Assembly (NCBI GenBank): GCA_029246545.1
Contig: JAQWMX010000003.1
Coordinates: forward strand, 1-64,000
Length of the DNA stretch: 64,000 nucleotides
From: Gammaproteobacteria bacterium
GTDB taxonomy: Bacteria; Pseudomonadota; Gammaproteobacteria; Pseudomonadales; Pseudohongiellaceae
Reading direction: 5' to 3'
Shown: in pieces, positions 34,840-43,002 of the stretch
Numbering within the stretch: position 1 is the first letter of the stretch
Layout of the letters: the number at the start of each line of letters is the position of its first letter
Position numbers and translations under genes: made by a program
The notes under the pieces: generated by a model
Seen by the model: only the letters and a program-made list of their open reading frames with translations
What the model was told of the DNA's origin: nothing
The model's database searches: none

Positions 34840-35721
34840 CTAGCTAGGCATCAGCGTGAAATCAAAATCTACTTTTAGAAAAGGGGATTCGATATTTAGT
34901 TCACTGGCCAATGCTTCGTCATTGGTTTCTTTATACTCACCAACAAGTGAAGACTTAGTTGCAAAAACAGTATCAGAGTCTAAATACTCATCACCGTTAG
35001 TAAAGATGTGAGTAACAAGGCGGTCGTAACCCGGTGCGGTAATGATAAAATGTAAATGACCAGGACGCATGGGATGACGACCGCAAGCATTAAGCATATC
35101 TCCAACCGGGCCATCGGTAGGAATAGGGTATGCAGCAGGCTTTTCGGTAACGAATATGTATTTTCCATCTTCACCAGTTGTAAAACGACCGCAAAGATTA
35201 AAATCAGGCATGTTTTCATCTTGCATGTGATAAAAGCCTTCGCTGGAAGATTGCCATACATCAAGCACAGCACCGGCTAGAGGGTTTCCGTTATTGTCAT
35301 AAACAGTACCATTGGCAACTGCTGTTTCACCTTCTTCGGTTGCTTTCTGAACAATACTAGAGCCCATTTCCATCTCTGGTGAGCCTGGTACGTAAAAAGG
35401 ACCAAGCACAGTATTTTCTGTACCAACACCACTGCGATCATGATTGATCGAATCGACTAATGAAGAAACACCTAATGTATCAGAAAGCAGTATAAATTCT
35501 TGACGCACATCATCACACTTATGACCTACTGCAGTTAGAAACGTAATAGCTTTGAACCATTCTTCTTCCGTGGGTTTTACATCTTTAACAAAGCTGTGCA
35601 GGTGTGTGATCAGACTTAACATGATCTCACGCGTACGAGGGTCTTTAGTTTTTGCACCATATTCTTCAAGTACGGCTTCAGGCATATTTTCAATACCAAA
35701 ATCTTTTACATTAACGCTCAT
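34840..35721 (-). CDS. hydroxyquinol 1,2-dioxygenase
   Basis: A 293-residue intradiol dioxygenase. The Fe(III) ligands are visible: Tyr164 (EGFYHM), Tyr198 (AAYPIP), His222 and His224 (PGHLHF). Their spacing equals that of Nocardioides hydroxyquinol 1,2-dioxygenase as I recall it (164, 197, 221, 223). The N-terminal helical dimerisation domain and the GPFY motif are present. It opens hydroxyquinol between C1 and C2 to maleylacetate. Chlorocatechol or catechol dioxygenases are the alternatives, but the neighbouring maleylacetate pathway favours hydroxyquinol. First gene of the second minus operon. Ribosome site AAAGGAC. Confidence 0.92.
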   Translation of the reverse strand: MSVNVKDFGIENMPEAVLEEYGAKTKDPRTREIMLSLITHLHSFVKDVKPTEEEWFKAITFLTAVGHKCDDVRQEFILLSDTLGVSSLVDSINHDRSGVGTENTVLGPFYVPGSPEMEMGSSIVQKATEEGETAVANGTVYDNNGNPLAGAVLDVWQSSSEGFYHMQDENMPDFNLCGRFTTGEDGKYIFVTEKPAAYPIPTDGPVGDMLNACGRHPMRPGHLHFIITAPGYDRLVTHIFTNGDEYLDSDTVFATKSSLVGEYKETNDEALASELNIESPFLKVDFDFTLMPS

Positions 35722-35888
35722 GATTTGTGTCCTTTTATTTACAATTATAGAAAATAGTTAAATTCATAATCACAATAAGTTGACTAGAATTAACAGACTC
35801 AGCATTCAATCAAGATACCAGCTTCTGTGCAACATTCATTATTGTTTTGTATCAATACCCTAGCAGAGATATTTTGTCGGGTTGGTGT

Positions 35889-35923
35889 GTTCGAATAGTG
35901 AACACTAAATTCTATATGCGAAC
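35889..35923. promoter_or_regulatory. Second IclR-type operator (GTTC-N7-GAAC-N16-GAAC)
   Basis: GTTC (35889-35892), GAAC (35900-35903) and GAAC (35920-35923) reproduce exactly the spacing of the site at 32542-32576, including GCGAAC at the third half-site. It sits about 168 bp upstream of the hydroxyquinol dioxygenase start, ahead of the second pathway operon. Confidence 0.72.
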
Positions 35924-35929
35924 ATTTTC

Positions 35930-36697
35930 ATGAAATACTGGCAAGCTGTCAAGATTAGTTTTGACGGGATACAGTTGGAAGAGAAAGTAGGCATTGATAA
36001 GTACACGTTAATAGCTTTAATAATTAGTTTAATACTTTACCCTCTTTTGTATAGCTTAGACTTTTTCAGCAGCATTTTATTTCCGATGCTTTCTGATGAA
36101 GTAGTGGTAAATTACTTTGGGCAAACTAACAGAGTAAGTTGGTGGTTATTTTGGTTATCCAACATGTTTTATCATTGGATCCCATTTTTCTTTATTTGGT
36201 TAGCAATATATAAAAATAAGGAAAAGTGGTCATCTATTGGGATTGATTTTGGGTGGTATCGAAAAAATAAATATTGGTTTATCGGATTGGGTTTAACCTT
36301 AATTATTGCCGCATTAATTTTACCCAATATTTATTACGGTGGTGAATTGCCTGAAACTTCATCTGCTGGTTTTTTTGGCTCGATTGGTTCAATCGAAAGA
36401 CTTTTTGCAATTTTTATATCATTTACAGCTGCTGTTACGGAAGAGGTTTTGTTCCGCGGCTTTGCTTTTACGAGACTTAAACGATGGATTCCGAATCCGT
36501 GGTTTATTTTACCTATAACATTAATCTCATTTTTGTTAATTCATGGTGAGCCTGAAAATATAAATAGAGTGCTTTTTTATATTGTCGGTGGCTGTGCTTT
36601 TGCTATTCCATTTATTTTAATGGGGCTAAAAAGATTGGAAATTATTATATTGGTGCATTTCATAATTGATGTATCAACAGTATTGGCGCCTAAATAG
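35930..36697 (+). CDS. CPBP family intramembrane metalloprotease
   Basis: A 255-residue integral membrane protein with about seven helices. It carries EEVLFRGFAF (the EExxxR motif of the Abi/CAAX-prenyl-protease-2 family) at about residue 168, then a conserved His in FLLIHGEP and a second in LVHFIID. The glutamate and histidines form the intramembrane active site. The substrate is unknown, and many such bacterial proteins act in bacteriocin self-immunity or signalling. There is no evident ribosome site. Its start is only 7 bp from the operator at 35889-35923, so it may be affected by the pathway regulator. Confidence 0.85.
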   Translation: MKYWQAVKISFDGIQLEEKVGIDKYTLIALIISLILYPLLYSLDFFSSILFPMLSDEVVVNYFGQTNRVSWWLFWLSNMFYHWIPFFFIWLAIYKNKEKWSSIGIDFGWYRKNKYWFIGLGLTLIIAALILPNIYYGGELPETSSAGFFGSIGSIERLFAIFISFTAAVTEEVLFRGFAFTRLKRWIPNPWFILPITLISFLLIHGEPENINRVLFYIVGGCAFAIPFILMGLKRLEIIILVHFIIDVSTVLAPK

Positions 36698-36724
36698 CAA
36701 CTAGTGAAGTTAATTAATCATTAG

Positions 36725-36755
36725 AAATTAACCCGCTATTCAGCGGGTTAATTTT
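36725..36755. terminator. Bidirectional terminator
   Basis: AAATTAACCCGCT, loop ATTC, AGCGGGTTAATTT. A perfect stem between the convergent genes at 35930 and 36773. Confidence 0.88.
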
Positions 36756-36772
36756 AAAGAAGCAGCAAATGA

Positions 36773-37273
36773 TTAATTACATTCCGTAAAAATCGGTTGA
36801 AAGACTGAAAAAGGTTCTTGATAGGGATCCATTTGAAGAAAACGTGTATCCCAATGTTTTTCGGTTAGCTCCCATCGTCTTCTTTCACCAGCAAGGAATT
36901 CATCCATCTGATCACCAAAAAGCTGAGTTATCAATGCAGGCCGGGTTAGTCTTTCACCATCGTAGGATTGAGGCGTTCCATGAAAAACATACATCCCCAT
37001 GAAATCAAAATCAGGGTCAAGAGCATGTCCGCTTGCCGCAAAAAATTTATAATCAGCAAGACCTTGCGCTTCTACATCATATTCGATAACAGGTAGGTGC
37101 CATTTTTTGAAAAGTTCCATCCATTCGTCGTAGTGTCCTGGTTTTATTTTGTAGTAGGACATCATGTAATTGTCTAAACATGCTCCGCGTCCGTTTTGAC
37201 CCTGAGCAAAAGATAAACTGCTGACAAGTAGCAACACTGAGATTAAAGAAAAATATTTAAGAAATGTTTTCAT
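36773..37273 (-). CDS. secreted protein, possible dimeric alpha/beta-barrel fold
   Basis: 166 residues with a signal peptide ending SFAQ. A short segment (YYKIKPGHYDEWMELFKKWHLPVI) resembles the start of antibiotic-monooxygenase-like (ABM/NIPSNAP) alpha-beta barrels. The rest is rich in Trp and Arg, and two Cys residues (GACLDN and the terminal TECN) could form a disulfide. I do not recognise a defined family. It is transcribed alone. Good ribosome site (AGGGT). Confidence 0.65.
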   Translation of the reverse strand: MKTFLKYFSLISVLLLVSSLSFAQGQNGRGACLDNYMMSYYKIKPGHYDEWMELFKKWHLPVIEYDVEAQGLADYKFFAASGHALDPDFDFMGMYVFHGTPQSYDGERLTRPALITQLFGDQMDEFLAGERRRWELTEKHWDTRFLQMDPYQEPFSVFQPIFTECN

Positions 37274-37470
37274 ACTTTTACCCTGTATTAATTATTGAGA
37301 TGTAGCCAGTTTAACTAGCGAAGTAGAGTAAAACAATTTTTAAAAAATTGAGAGCTATTATGAACAATAGATAATAGGGGGGTTATTTATCCTAATTTCA
37401 AAAGTTGTATTATTAACTGCACAGAGTTAACTTATCGACACTTACTTTTAAAATTGAGAGTTTATGAGCC

Positions 37471-38136
37471 ATGAAACATTTTAAAATAATTACATTTATA
37501 TTATTTATATCGGCTGCATCAACGATGTTTGCCCAGACCAATCAGATGGCGCTCCCATCTGATATAGACCCCGAGTCATTTTCACGCATGCCTCTTATCC
37601 TTAAAGATTCACTTAACGAAGAAGGGCAGCGTATCTTTGAGACGATTAATGGTGTTGAAGGCAACGTGCCTCGAATTGGGCCGCCTAATAATTCGATGTA
37701 TAGCATTGAGCCGTCTGAACCTTACGATGTAATGAACCAATTGCTGCGTAGAGCCAGTGTTGGACCACAATTCTTTGAAATTAGCACCTTGGTACCTGCG
37801 AGAGAGTTTAATCAACAGTATGAGTGGACAGCACATGAATTAGCCGCTCAACGAGTTGGTGTGGATCAAGAGATTATTGATGTCATCAAATACAATAGGG
37901 CAGTCAGCGGCTTGCCGGAAAGAGAAGCGACGGTTATTGAATTCGGCCGCGCGATGTTAGGTGGAGATCATCAAGTGCCATCCGAGTTATTTGCCAAGAT
38001 GGTGGATTTGTTTGGTAATCAAGGCACCATCGAGATCACCATGATAATGGGTGACTATACGATGACTGCGATGTTGCTTAATGCAGTGGATCAGCATTTG
38101 CCACCTGGTCGGGAAGCTCTGTTACCAATGCCATAA
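37471..38136 (+). CDS. secreted carboxymuconolactone decarboxylase-like protein (no Cys)
   Basis: 221 residues, signal peptide ending MFAQ. The C-terminal 120 residues follow the CMD/AhpD pattern: QQYEWTAHELAAQRVGV, then LPEREATVIEFGRAML, then LFAKMVDLFGNQGTIEITMIMGDYTMTAMLLNAV. There is no Cys anywhere, so the AhpD peroxidase CxxC is lacking and peroxidase activity is excluded. Lactone decarboxylase activity or a binding role is possible. Related exported CMD proteins often accompany catabolic genes in environmental bacteria. Confidence 0.8.
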   Translation: MKHFKIITFILFISAASTMFAQTNQMALPSDIDPESFSRMPLILKDSLNEEGQRIFETINGVEGNVPRIGPPNNSMYSIEPSEPYDVMNQLLRRASVGPQFFEISTLVPAREFNQQYEWTAHELAAQRVGVDQEIIDVIKYNRAVSGLPEREATVIEFGRAMLGGDHQVPSELFAKMVDLFGNQGTIEITMIMGDYTMTAMLLNAVDQHLPPGREALLPMP

Positions 38137-38205
38137 AGTCAGCCTTAATAATCAACAGTTAATTTTTATAAATTAACTGTCGGTTCTTTAGCGGGTTTGA
38201 CCGTA

Positions 38206-38367
38206 ATGGACCCCATAGCTCTTCAAAATGGTCAACAATGGGGATTACGATTTACGACAACTGAGCAATCTCAAAATTATATGAAAGTCTTGTCAGAGCA
38301 GTCGATTGATGGCGGTGAGACTTGGCAAGCTATTCGTTGGCAACATTTGCATCGCGTTTTAGAATAG
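38206..38367 (+). pseudogene. probable 3' remnant of a secreted-protein gene
   Basis: A 53-codon frame translates to a peptide with SIDGGETWQAIRW and LHRVLE at its end, a pattern seen at the C-terminus of larger exported proteins (DGGxTW). The frame is open back to about 38152 without a plausible start or ribosome site. I read it as the tail of a deleted gene. The rest of the 38137-38416 gap shows nothing else. Confidence 0.35.
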
Positions 38368-38416
38368 CAAGCGATGTAATAGTCAAAACTATTTCTTAGT
38401 TTTTAATGTGAACTCT

Positions 38417-39877
38417 TTAAGCGTTTTCTTTTACATAGCTGAAGAATCGATTGTCAGGATCGTATTGCTGACGAACTTGTCCGAGTTTCTCCCAACTTTC
38501 TGTTGAAAAACTCTGTCTGATTCTTTCTGGGTATAAGCCGGTGTCAACTTGGTTCAGATAATTTCCTTCACCATATTGTGATGCAACTTCTGCAAATCTA
38601 TCAGCCCATTCATAAGCCAAAGCATTACGTTCAGGCGTAGTGTCGGTCCAATCAATGTAGGTAGTGAGAAAATGTCGGCCAGCTGCTGAGTATGCATTAT
38701 TGTCGCCAGTAGAAGGGTAATACTGGTGGTTGTGCCCAATATCCAAATGAATAGAGAAGCCTTCAGGGCGTGACTGCATTAAATGCGAGGCTGCCAATAT
38801 AGAAGATGTGTCATCGGTAAAAACATTATCAGTATGCGTTCCTGCCGCTGGGTCTGTAGTCATCATGTAAGTGCCCAGTTGTAGCTCTTCAAATTCGTTT
38901 TTTTCAAAGGCATTTTCACTGAGACCGGCATCAGCATAATAGGCCAATAGTTCAAGTGCTTGGTTTTCAGCTGGAGGTCCAGGGTCTGCAAAGGCAGTTA
39001 AGCGTACTTGAGCTATTGAGTCGGCATGATTGTTTGGGTTTGGCTGGATACTGATTCGGCTTGATACACGCGGATCTTGTCTAGCCGAATGATTATCTAA
39101 GAATTCGACGAGTGCTGGCAATTCATCAAATGAATAGCGATAAGTGCTAGCGAAATAGGCGCCAGGAGGATCAAATAGTTGTAGTGTCATGCTTGTCACA
39201 ATGCCAAAGAAGGCAGGGCCGCAACCGCGCATTGCCCAAAATAAGTCGACATGACTGTTTTCATTTACTGTAACAAGTTCTCCGGTTGCTAGTATCACAT
39301 CAGCACTTAATAATGCATTGCACACAGGTCCGCCTACCAAATGCATGCAATTGCGCCCAAAGCCACCACCAAGAATAAAACCTGTTAATGCAACTGAAGA
39401 GCAATCAGCGGTGGGAAAATCTAGGCCATATTGACTTGCTGCTCCAAACAAACCGGCCATTGTTACGCCAGGTTCGACAGTTGCAGTTCGTGCATTTTCA
39501 TTGATCGTAACCTTATTCATACGATTGACATGAATCATCATGCCGCCGTTACGCAAAGGGGCGCCAGCGGTACTGTGACCACTCGCGCGGCATACCACTT
39601 GTAGATCATTTTCCTTGGCAAACTCTAGAGCATTGCTAAGATCGTCGATTTCAGTCGCCTCGACGATGATATCGGGATAGCGTTGCGGAATATTACTGCG
39701 CCATAAAGAGCTAGAACGAAGTGCATTATATTGTTCATCACCACGTTGCACGAAAGAAGTGTCGCGAGTCTGTGCTTGACTCGTGATGACACCACCAGCG
39801 GCACCCATTGCACCGAAAGCTACAAGTTGTTTTAACAGGTCACGGCGACTAGGATTGATGAATTTAATGTTAAACAT
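38417..39877 (-). CDS. Tat-exported BBE-like FAD oxidoreductase (PCMH/VAO fold)
   Basis: 486 residues. The N-terminus has a twin-arginine motif (SRRDLLKQL) before a hydrophobic segment and AQA cleavage. The FAD-binding PCMH domain includes SGHSTAG with His at about residue 101, and DCSSVALTGFILGGGFG with Cys at about 159. These are the positions of the His and Cys that link FAD bicovalently in berberine-bridge-type enzymes. The C-terminal BBE segment ends QQYDPDNRF. It oxidises an unknown substrate, probably a sugar or alcohol, with O2 or another acceptor. ATG 39877 has GAGG upstream. Twelve bases separate its stop-side neighbour, the serine hydrolase gene. Confidence 0.85.
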   Translation of the reverse strand: MFNIKFINPSRRDLLKQLVAFGAMGAAGGVITSQAQTRDTSFVQRGDEQYNALRSSSLWRSNIPQRYPDIIVEATEIDDLSNALEFAKENDLQVVCRASGHSTAGAPLRNGGMMIHVNRMNKVTINENARTATVEPGVTMAGLFGAASQYGLDFPTADCSSVALTGFILGGGFGRNCMHLVGGPVCNALLSADVILATGELVTVNENSHVDLFWAMRGCGPAFFGIVTSMTLQLFDPPGAYFASTYRYSFDELPALVEFLDNHSARQDPRVSSRISIQPNPNNHADSIAQVRLTAFADPGPPAENQALELLAYYADAGLSENAFEKNEFEELQLGTYMMTTDPAAGTHTDNVFTDDTSSILAASHLMQSRPEGFSIHLDIGHNHQYYPSTGDNNAYSAAGRHFLTTYIDWTDTTPERNALAYEWADRFAEVASQYGEGNYLNQVDTGLYPERIRQSFSTESWEKLGQVRQQYDPDNRFFSYVKENA

Positions 39878-39906
39878 ACTGGACCTCATAAACATTCTTT
39901 TAAAAT

Positions 39907-41361
39907 TTATTCGATGACTCTATCTAAATAAGTGTCACCCGTGAACATTCGCAGTACTTGCCCATCTTCTTCTACAAAACGTACCACTTCGCCAATTCTG
40001 CCGCCGCCTGTGGGGGCATTAAGCAGAAATAGATCATTCCCAAGTGGCTCCAAACTTGTGGAGTCGTCTATGTTTCGTGCATTCGGAGAAATCACGACAA
40101 GTTGCTCATTAAGCAATACAACTTGGTTGTCACTAAATACTCCTCGATAGAGTCCTGTAAAACGTTCCCACGAAGGGTCCCAAGGAATCAGCTCAGAGTC
40201 TTCATCCGTTAGCTCGGCCACGGCTTGACCGACTGTGCTCATCAATTGCCGAGAAATGTCGACAGGGTTTGAGTCATTAGTATTAGTAAGAACTATCACA
40301 CCAATCTTTGAATCTAGTTGTATCATTGTATTTGTGGTGTAACCTGGATATCCGCCACTGTGCCCAACATAAACTGTGTCATCCAATCTATAGACGCCAA
40401 ATCCAATGCCATTACCTCGGCTCCAGTCGTTCTCAAGCATCCGGACTCGATGCATTTCCCTTAAAGAAGGGGTCGAGAGAATTTGTTCACCGCCTCTTGG
40501 TCCTTGCCTGAATTGGGCTGAAACGAATTTTGCCATATCTCCAACTGTGGATGTGAGTCCGGTCGCTGCAGCCATGCCACGAGCATCTATAAAAGGTATG
40601 ATTGATCGTGAACCATCAGGCATCCTGCGGCTGTAACCTGTGGCCAAACCTGGTACGTCCAGGTCAACGCTTGATGCAGTCATTCCAAGGGGTGCGAAAA
40701 TATTTCCTTGAATATAGTCAGCCCATGATTCACCACTAACTTTTTCGATGACCATGCCAGCTAGGCTGTAGGCCAGATTCGAATATTTCCATCGGACTTC
40801 TGGTGAAAATGATGCTTGTCGTTCAGGGAAGAGGTCCATTAATTGCTCTTGAGTTGGAAATTCAAAATCAGACCAATGTGCTCCAGCTTCGCGTGGTAAT
40901 CCGGACCTATGACTCAATAATTGTTCGATAGTAATTGGTGGGTCTTCATGGTCTGCTGCTTGTAATTGGAACCAATTCAAGTATTCCGATACAGGATCGT
41001 CAAGCCTAACTAGGCCTTGTTCACGAAGCTGCATGATTGCTGTCGCGGTTAAGAGCTTGCTGTGAGATGCCATTCGAAATTTTGTGTCGGTAGTCATAGC
41101 TTGATTTGTGGCGATATTTGCTAAGCCAAAACCTTGGGACCATATCAACTCTTGGTCGTAAACCACACCGACCGCAATTCCAGGTAATCCACGATAAGTA
41201 ATTTGGCTCTCAAGCCATGCAGAAAAGAGACGAATCTGACCCTGTACATCAGGATCATCGCTTATGCTATCTTCTTGAGCAGCAGCTGCTGGAATGCCTA
41301 ATGAAAAAGCTAAGAAAGAAATGACCGTGGCTTTAATAAAGAATAATTTTATTTTTATCAT
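39907..41361 (-). CDS. secreted serine hydrolase, beta-lactamase/class C-like
   Basis: 484 residues with signal peptide ending AAAA/QE. Penicillin-binding-like motifs: SHSK (Ser99-x-x-Lys102) as the acyl-serine tetrad, YSN as the second motif (about 195), and HSGG (about 330) in place of KTG. A separate C-terminal domain of about 120 residues follows, as in esterase/peptidase family S12 proteins. It hydrolyses an ester or a peptide amide, and the exact substrate is unknown. It ends 29 bp upstream (in its reading direction) of the BBE-like gene, so they could be cotranscribed. Confidence 0.85.
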   Translation of the reverse strand: MIKIKLFFIKATVISFLAFSLGIPAAAAQEDSISDDPDVQGQIRLFSAWLESQITYRGLPGIAVGVVYDQELIWSQGFGLANIATNQAMTTDTKFRMASHSKLLTATAIMQLREQGLVRLDDPVSEYLNWFQLQAADHEDPPITIEQLLSHRSGLPREAGAHWSDFEFPTQEQLMDLFPERQASFSPEVRWKYSNLAYSLAGMVIEKVSGESWADYIQGNIFAPLGMTASSVDLDVPGLATGYSRRMPDGSRSIIPFIDARGMAAATGLTSTVGDMAKFVSAQFRQGPRGGEQILSTPSLREMHRVRMLENDWSRGNGIGFGVYRLDDTVYVGHSGGYPGYTTNTMIQLDSKIGVIVLTNTNDSNPVDISRQLMSTVGQAVAELTDEDSELIPWDPSWERFTGLYRGVFSDNQVVLLNEQLVVISPNARNIDDSTSLEPLGNDLFLLNAPTGGGRIGEVVRFVEEDGQVLRMFTGDTYLDRVIE

Positions 41362-41573
41362 GAGATTAATTCTCCGTTTGAGCTTTTTTGATATGAAAAG
41401 TTATATGCGTTTTGTTCCTTGGCAGACACATTATCAATGATAATTTCATAAATCCAATAACAAGCGATTTAGGATTGATAATTTCATGTGTTGAATTTTG
41501 CATAACAGAAAGTTAACTTGTCATCCCTTATAAGAAAATTTTCATTCTAAAGGCCGAAAAGAGAAAAATAAAA

Positions 41574-42995
41574 ATGAATAAATCTAAGCTACTAATGATA
41601 TTTACATTAATTGTAAGCATGGGCTCAATTAACATTTCATTAGCTCAAAGTATTGCCATTGTCGATGGCACTATCATTGATGCAACTGGAAATGCACCAA
41701 TAGAAAGGGGCGTCATACTAATTGAAGGGTCACGGATTTCAGCTGTTGGGCCAGCTAGCGAAATTCATGTCCCTGATGACGCGCAAATAATTGACGCTGA
41801 GGGTAAATATCTCATTCCGGGATTGATTGATGCCAATTTACATCTGTATTTAAATATCGATTTGGAAACAATGATCAAATATGAAGATCGCTATCATGAA
41901 ATCATTGTTGAAGCGGCACAAATAACATTAAAAAATGGCCTGACAACTGTCTTTGATACCTGGGGTCCTTACGAGCCTTTGGTTCAGGCAAGAGCTTTAG
42001 TTAATGCAGGAGAAGCTGTTGGTAGCCGAATTTTTATGGCTGGAAATATTATTGGCTTTGATGGTCCTCTTTCAGCAGATTTCCGAGCAGCTGCTGCGGC
42101 TCATGTCAGCAATGCATTTGTAACACGAACAAATGAAGCTTGGGAGCAGGGAGTAGGTCGTGAATTAATGTGGTGGGGGCCAGAAGAAGTTAGCGCTAGA
42201 GTGAGTGAATATGCTGAGTCGGAAATTGATTTTCTAAAATATGGTGCTAGTGGTCATGTGGATATGGCATTCATTACTTTTTCACAGCGTGTCCAAAATG
42301 CAATGGTAGAAGCGGCTCATGCTGCCGGGAAAAATATACAAGCTCATACTACTTCAATTGAAAGTGTTGATATGGCAGTCAATGCGGGTGTCGATATATT
42401 AACTCACTGTGATATAAGCGGTCCTTTCCGAGCAATTCCTGCAGAAACTATTCAAAAAATCGTTGAACAAGGTATTGCATGCTCGATTCTTCCAGTGACC
42501 CAAGAGAGGCTTGATGGCCTGCTTGCGAGAAATCCAACAACAGGTGTAGGTCCAGACATGATCATATCTAGGGTGAATATTACTAATCTTGCAGAAGCTG
42601 GAGCTAATTTATTGTTGTCGACTGATGGGGGAATTCAACACCCTTTACTTACCTCTGAACAAAGTGACCCAGTGACTGTAGATCCTCGAACCAAATTAGG
42701 TGAAGGGCATTTCAATGCTTTAGTTGCACTTGAACAAATGGGATTGGACTCAATGGAAATATTACAAATAGCCACCAGTAATTCTGCCAAAGCCTATAAT
42801 CTAGATGACGATATTGGGACTCTGAGTGTGGGGAAAATTGCTGATATTGTGATTTTAAATGAGAATCCTTTGCAAAATGCAGAAAATTATCGAGCTATTT
42901 ATCATGTGATAAAAGATGGCAAAATTGTTGATATCGATGCTCTTCCTGTTGCACCAATAATTAGCTCAATAGAAGTTCCAGCACGAGAAGAATAA
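41574..42995 (+). CDS. secreted amidohydrolase with an altered first metal motif
   Basis: 473 residues, signal peptide ending SLAQ. Composite urease-like fold: N-terminal beta region (AIVDGTIIDATG), a metal-site strand GLIDANLHL, a carboxylated-Lys candidate in FLKYGASG, His in AHTTS and THCDI, and Asp in STDGG. In the family the first strand normally reads DxHxH. Here Asn88 replaces the first His (N-L-H90). The other ligands are kept, so a mononuclear site or different metal number is likely. The C-terminal SVGKIADIVILNENPL is typical. Similar to imidazolonepropionase-like or organophosphorus-acid-anhydrolase-like proteins. Confidence 0.85.
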   Translation: MNKSKLLMIFTLIVSMGSINISLAQSIAIVDGTIIDATGNAPIERGVILIEGSRISAVGPASEIHVPDDAQIIDAEGKYLIPGLIDANLHLYLNIDLETMIKYEDRYHEIIVEAAQITLKNGLTTVFDTWGPYEPLVQARALVNAGEAVGSRIFMAGNIIGFDGPLSADFRAAAAAHVSNAFVTRTNEAWEQGVGRELMWWGPEEVSARVSEYAESEIDFLKYGASGHVDMAFITFSQRVQNAMVEAAHAAGKNIQAHTTSIESVDMAVNAGVDILTHCDISGPFRAIPAETIQKIVEQGIACSILPVTQERLDGLLARNPTTGVGPDMIISRVNITNLAEAGANLLLSTDGGIQHPLLTSEQSDPVTVDPRTKLGEGHFNALVALEQMGLDSMEILQIATSNSAKAYNLDDDIGTLSVGKIADIVILNENPLQNAENYRAIYHVIKDGKIVDIDALPVAPIISSIEVPAREE

Positions 42996-43002
42996 ATATT
43001 TT

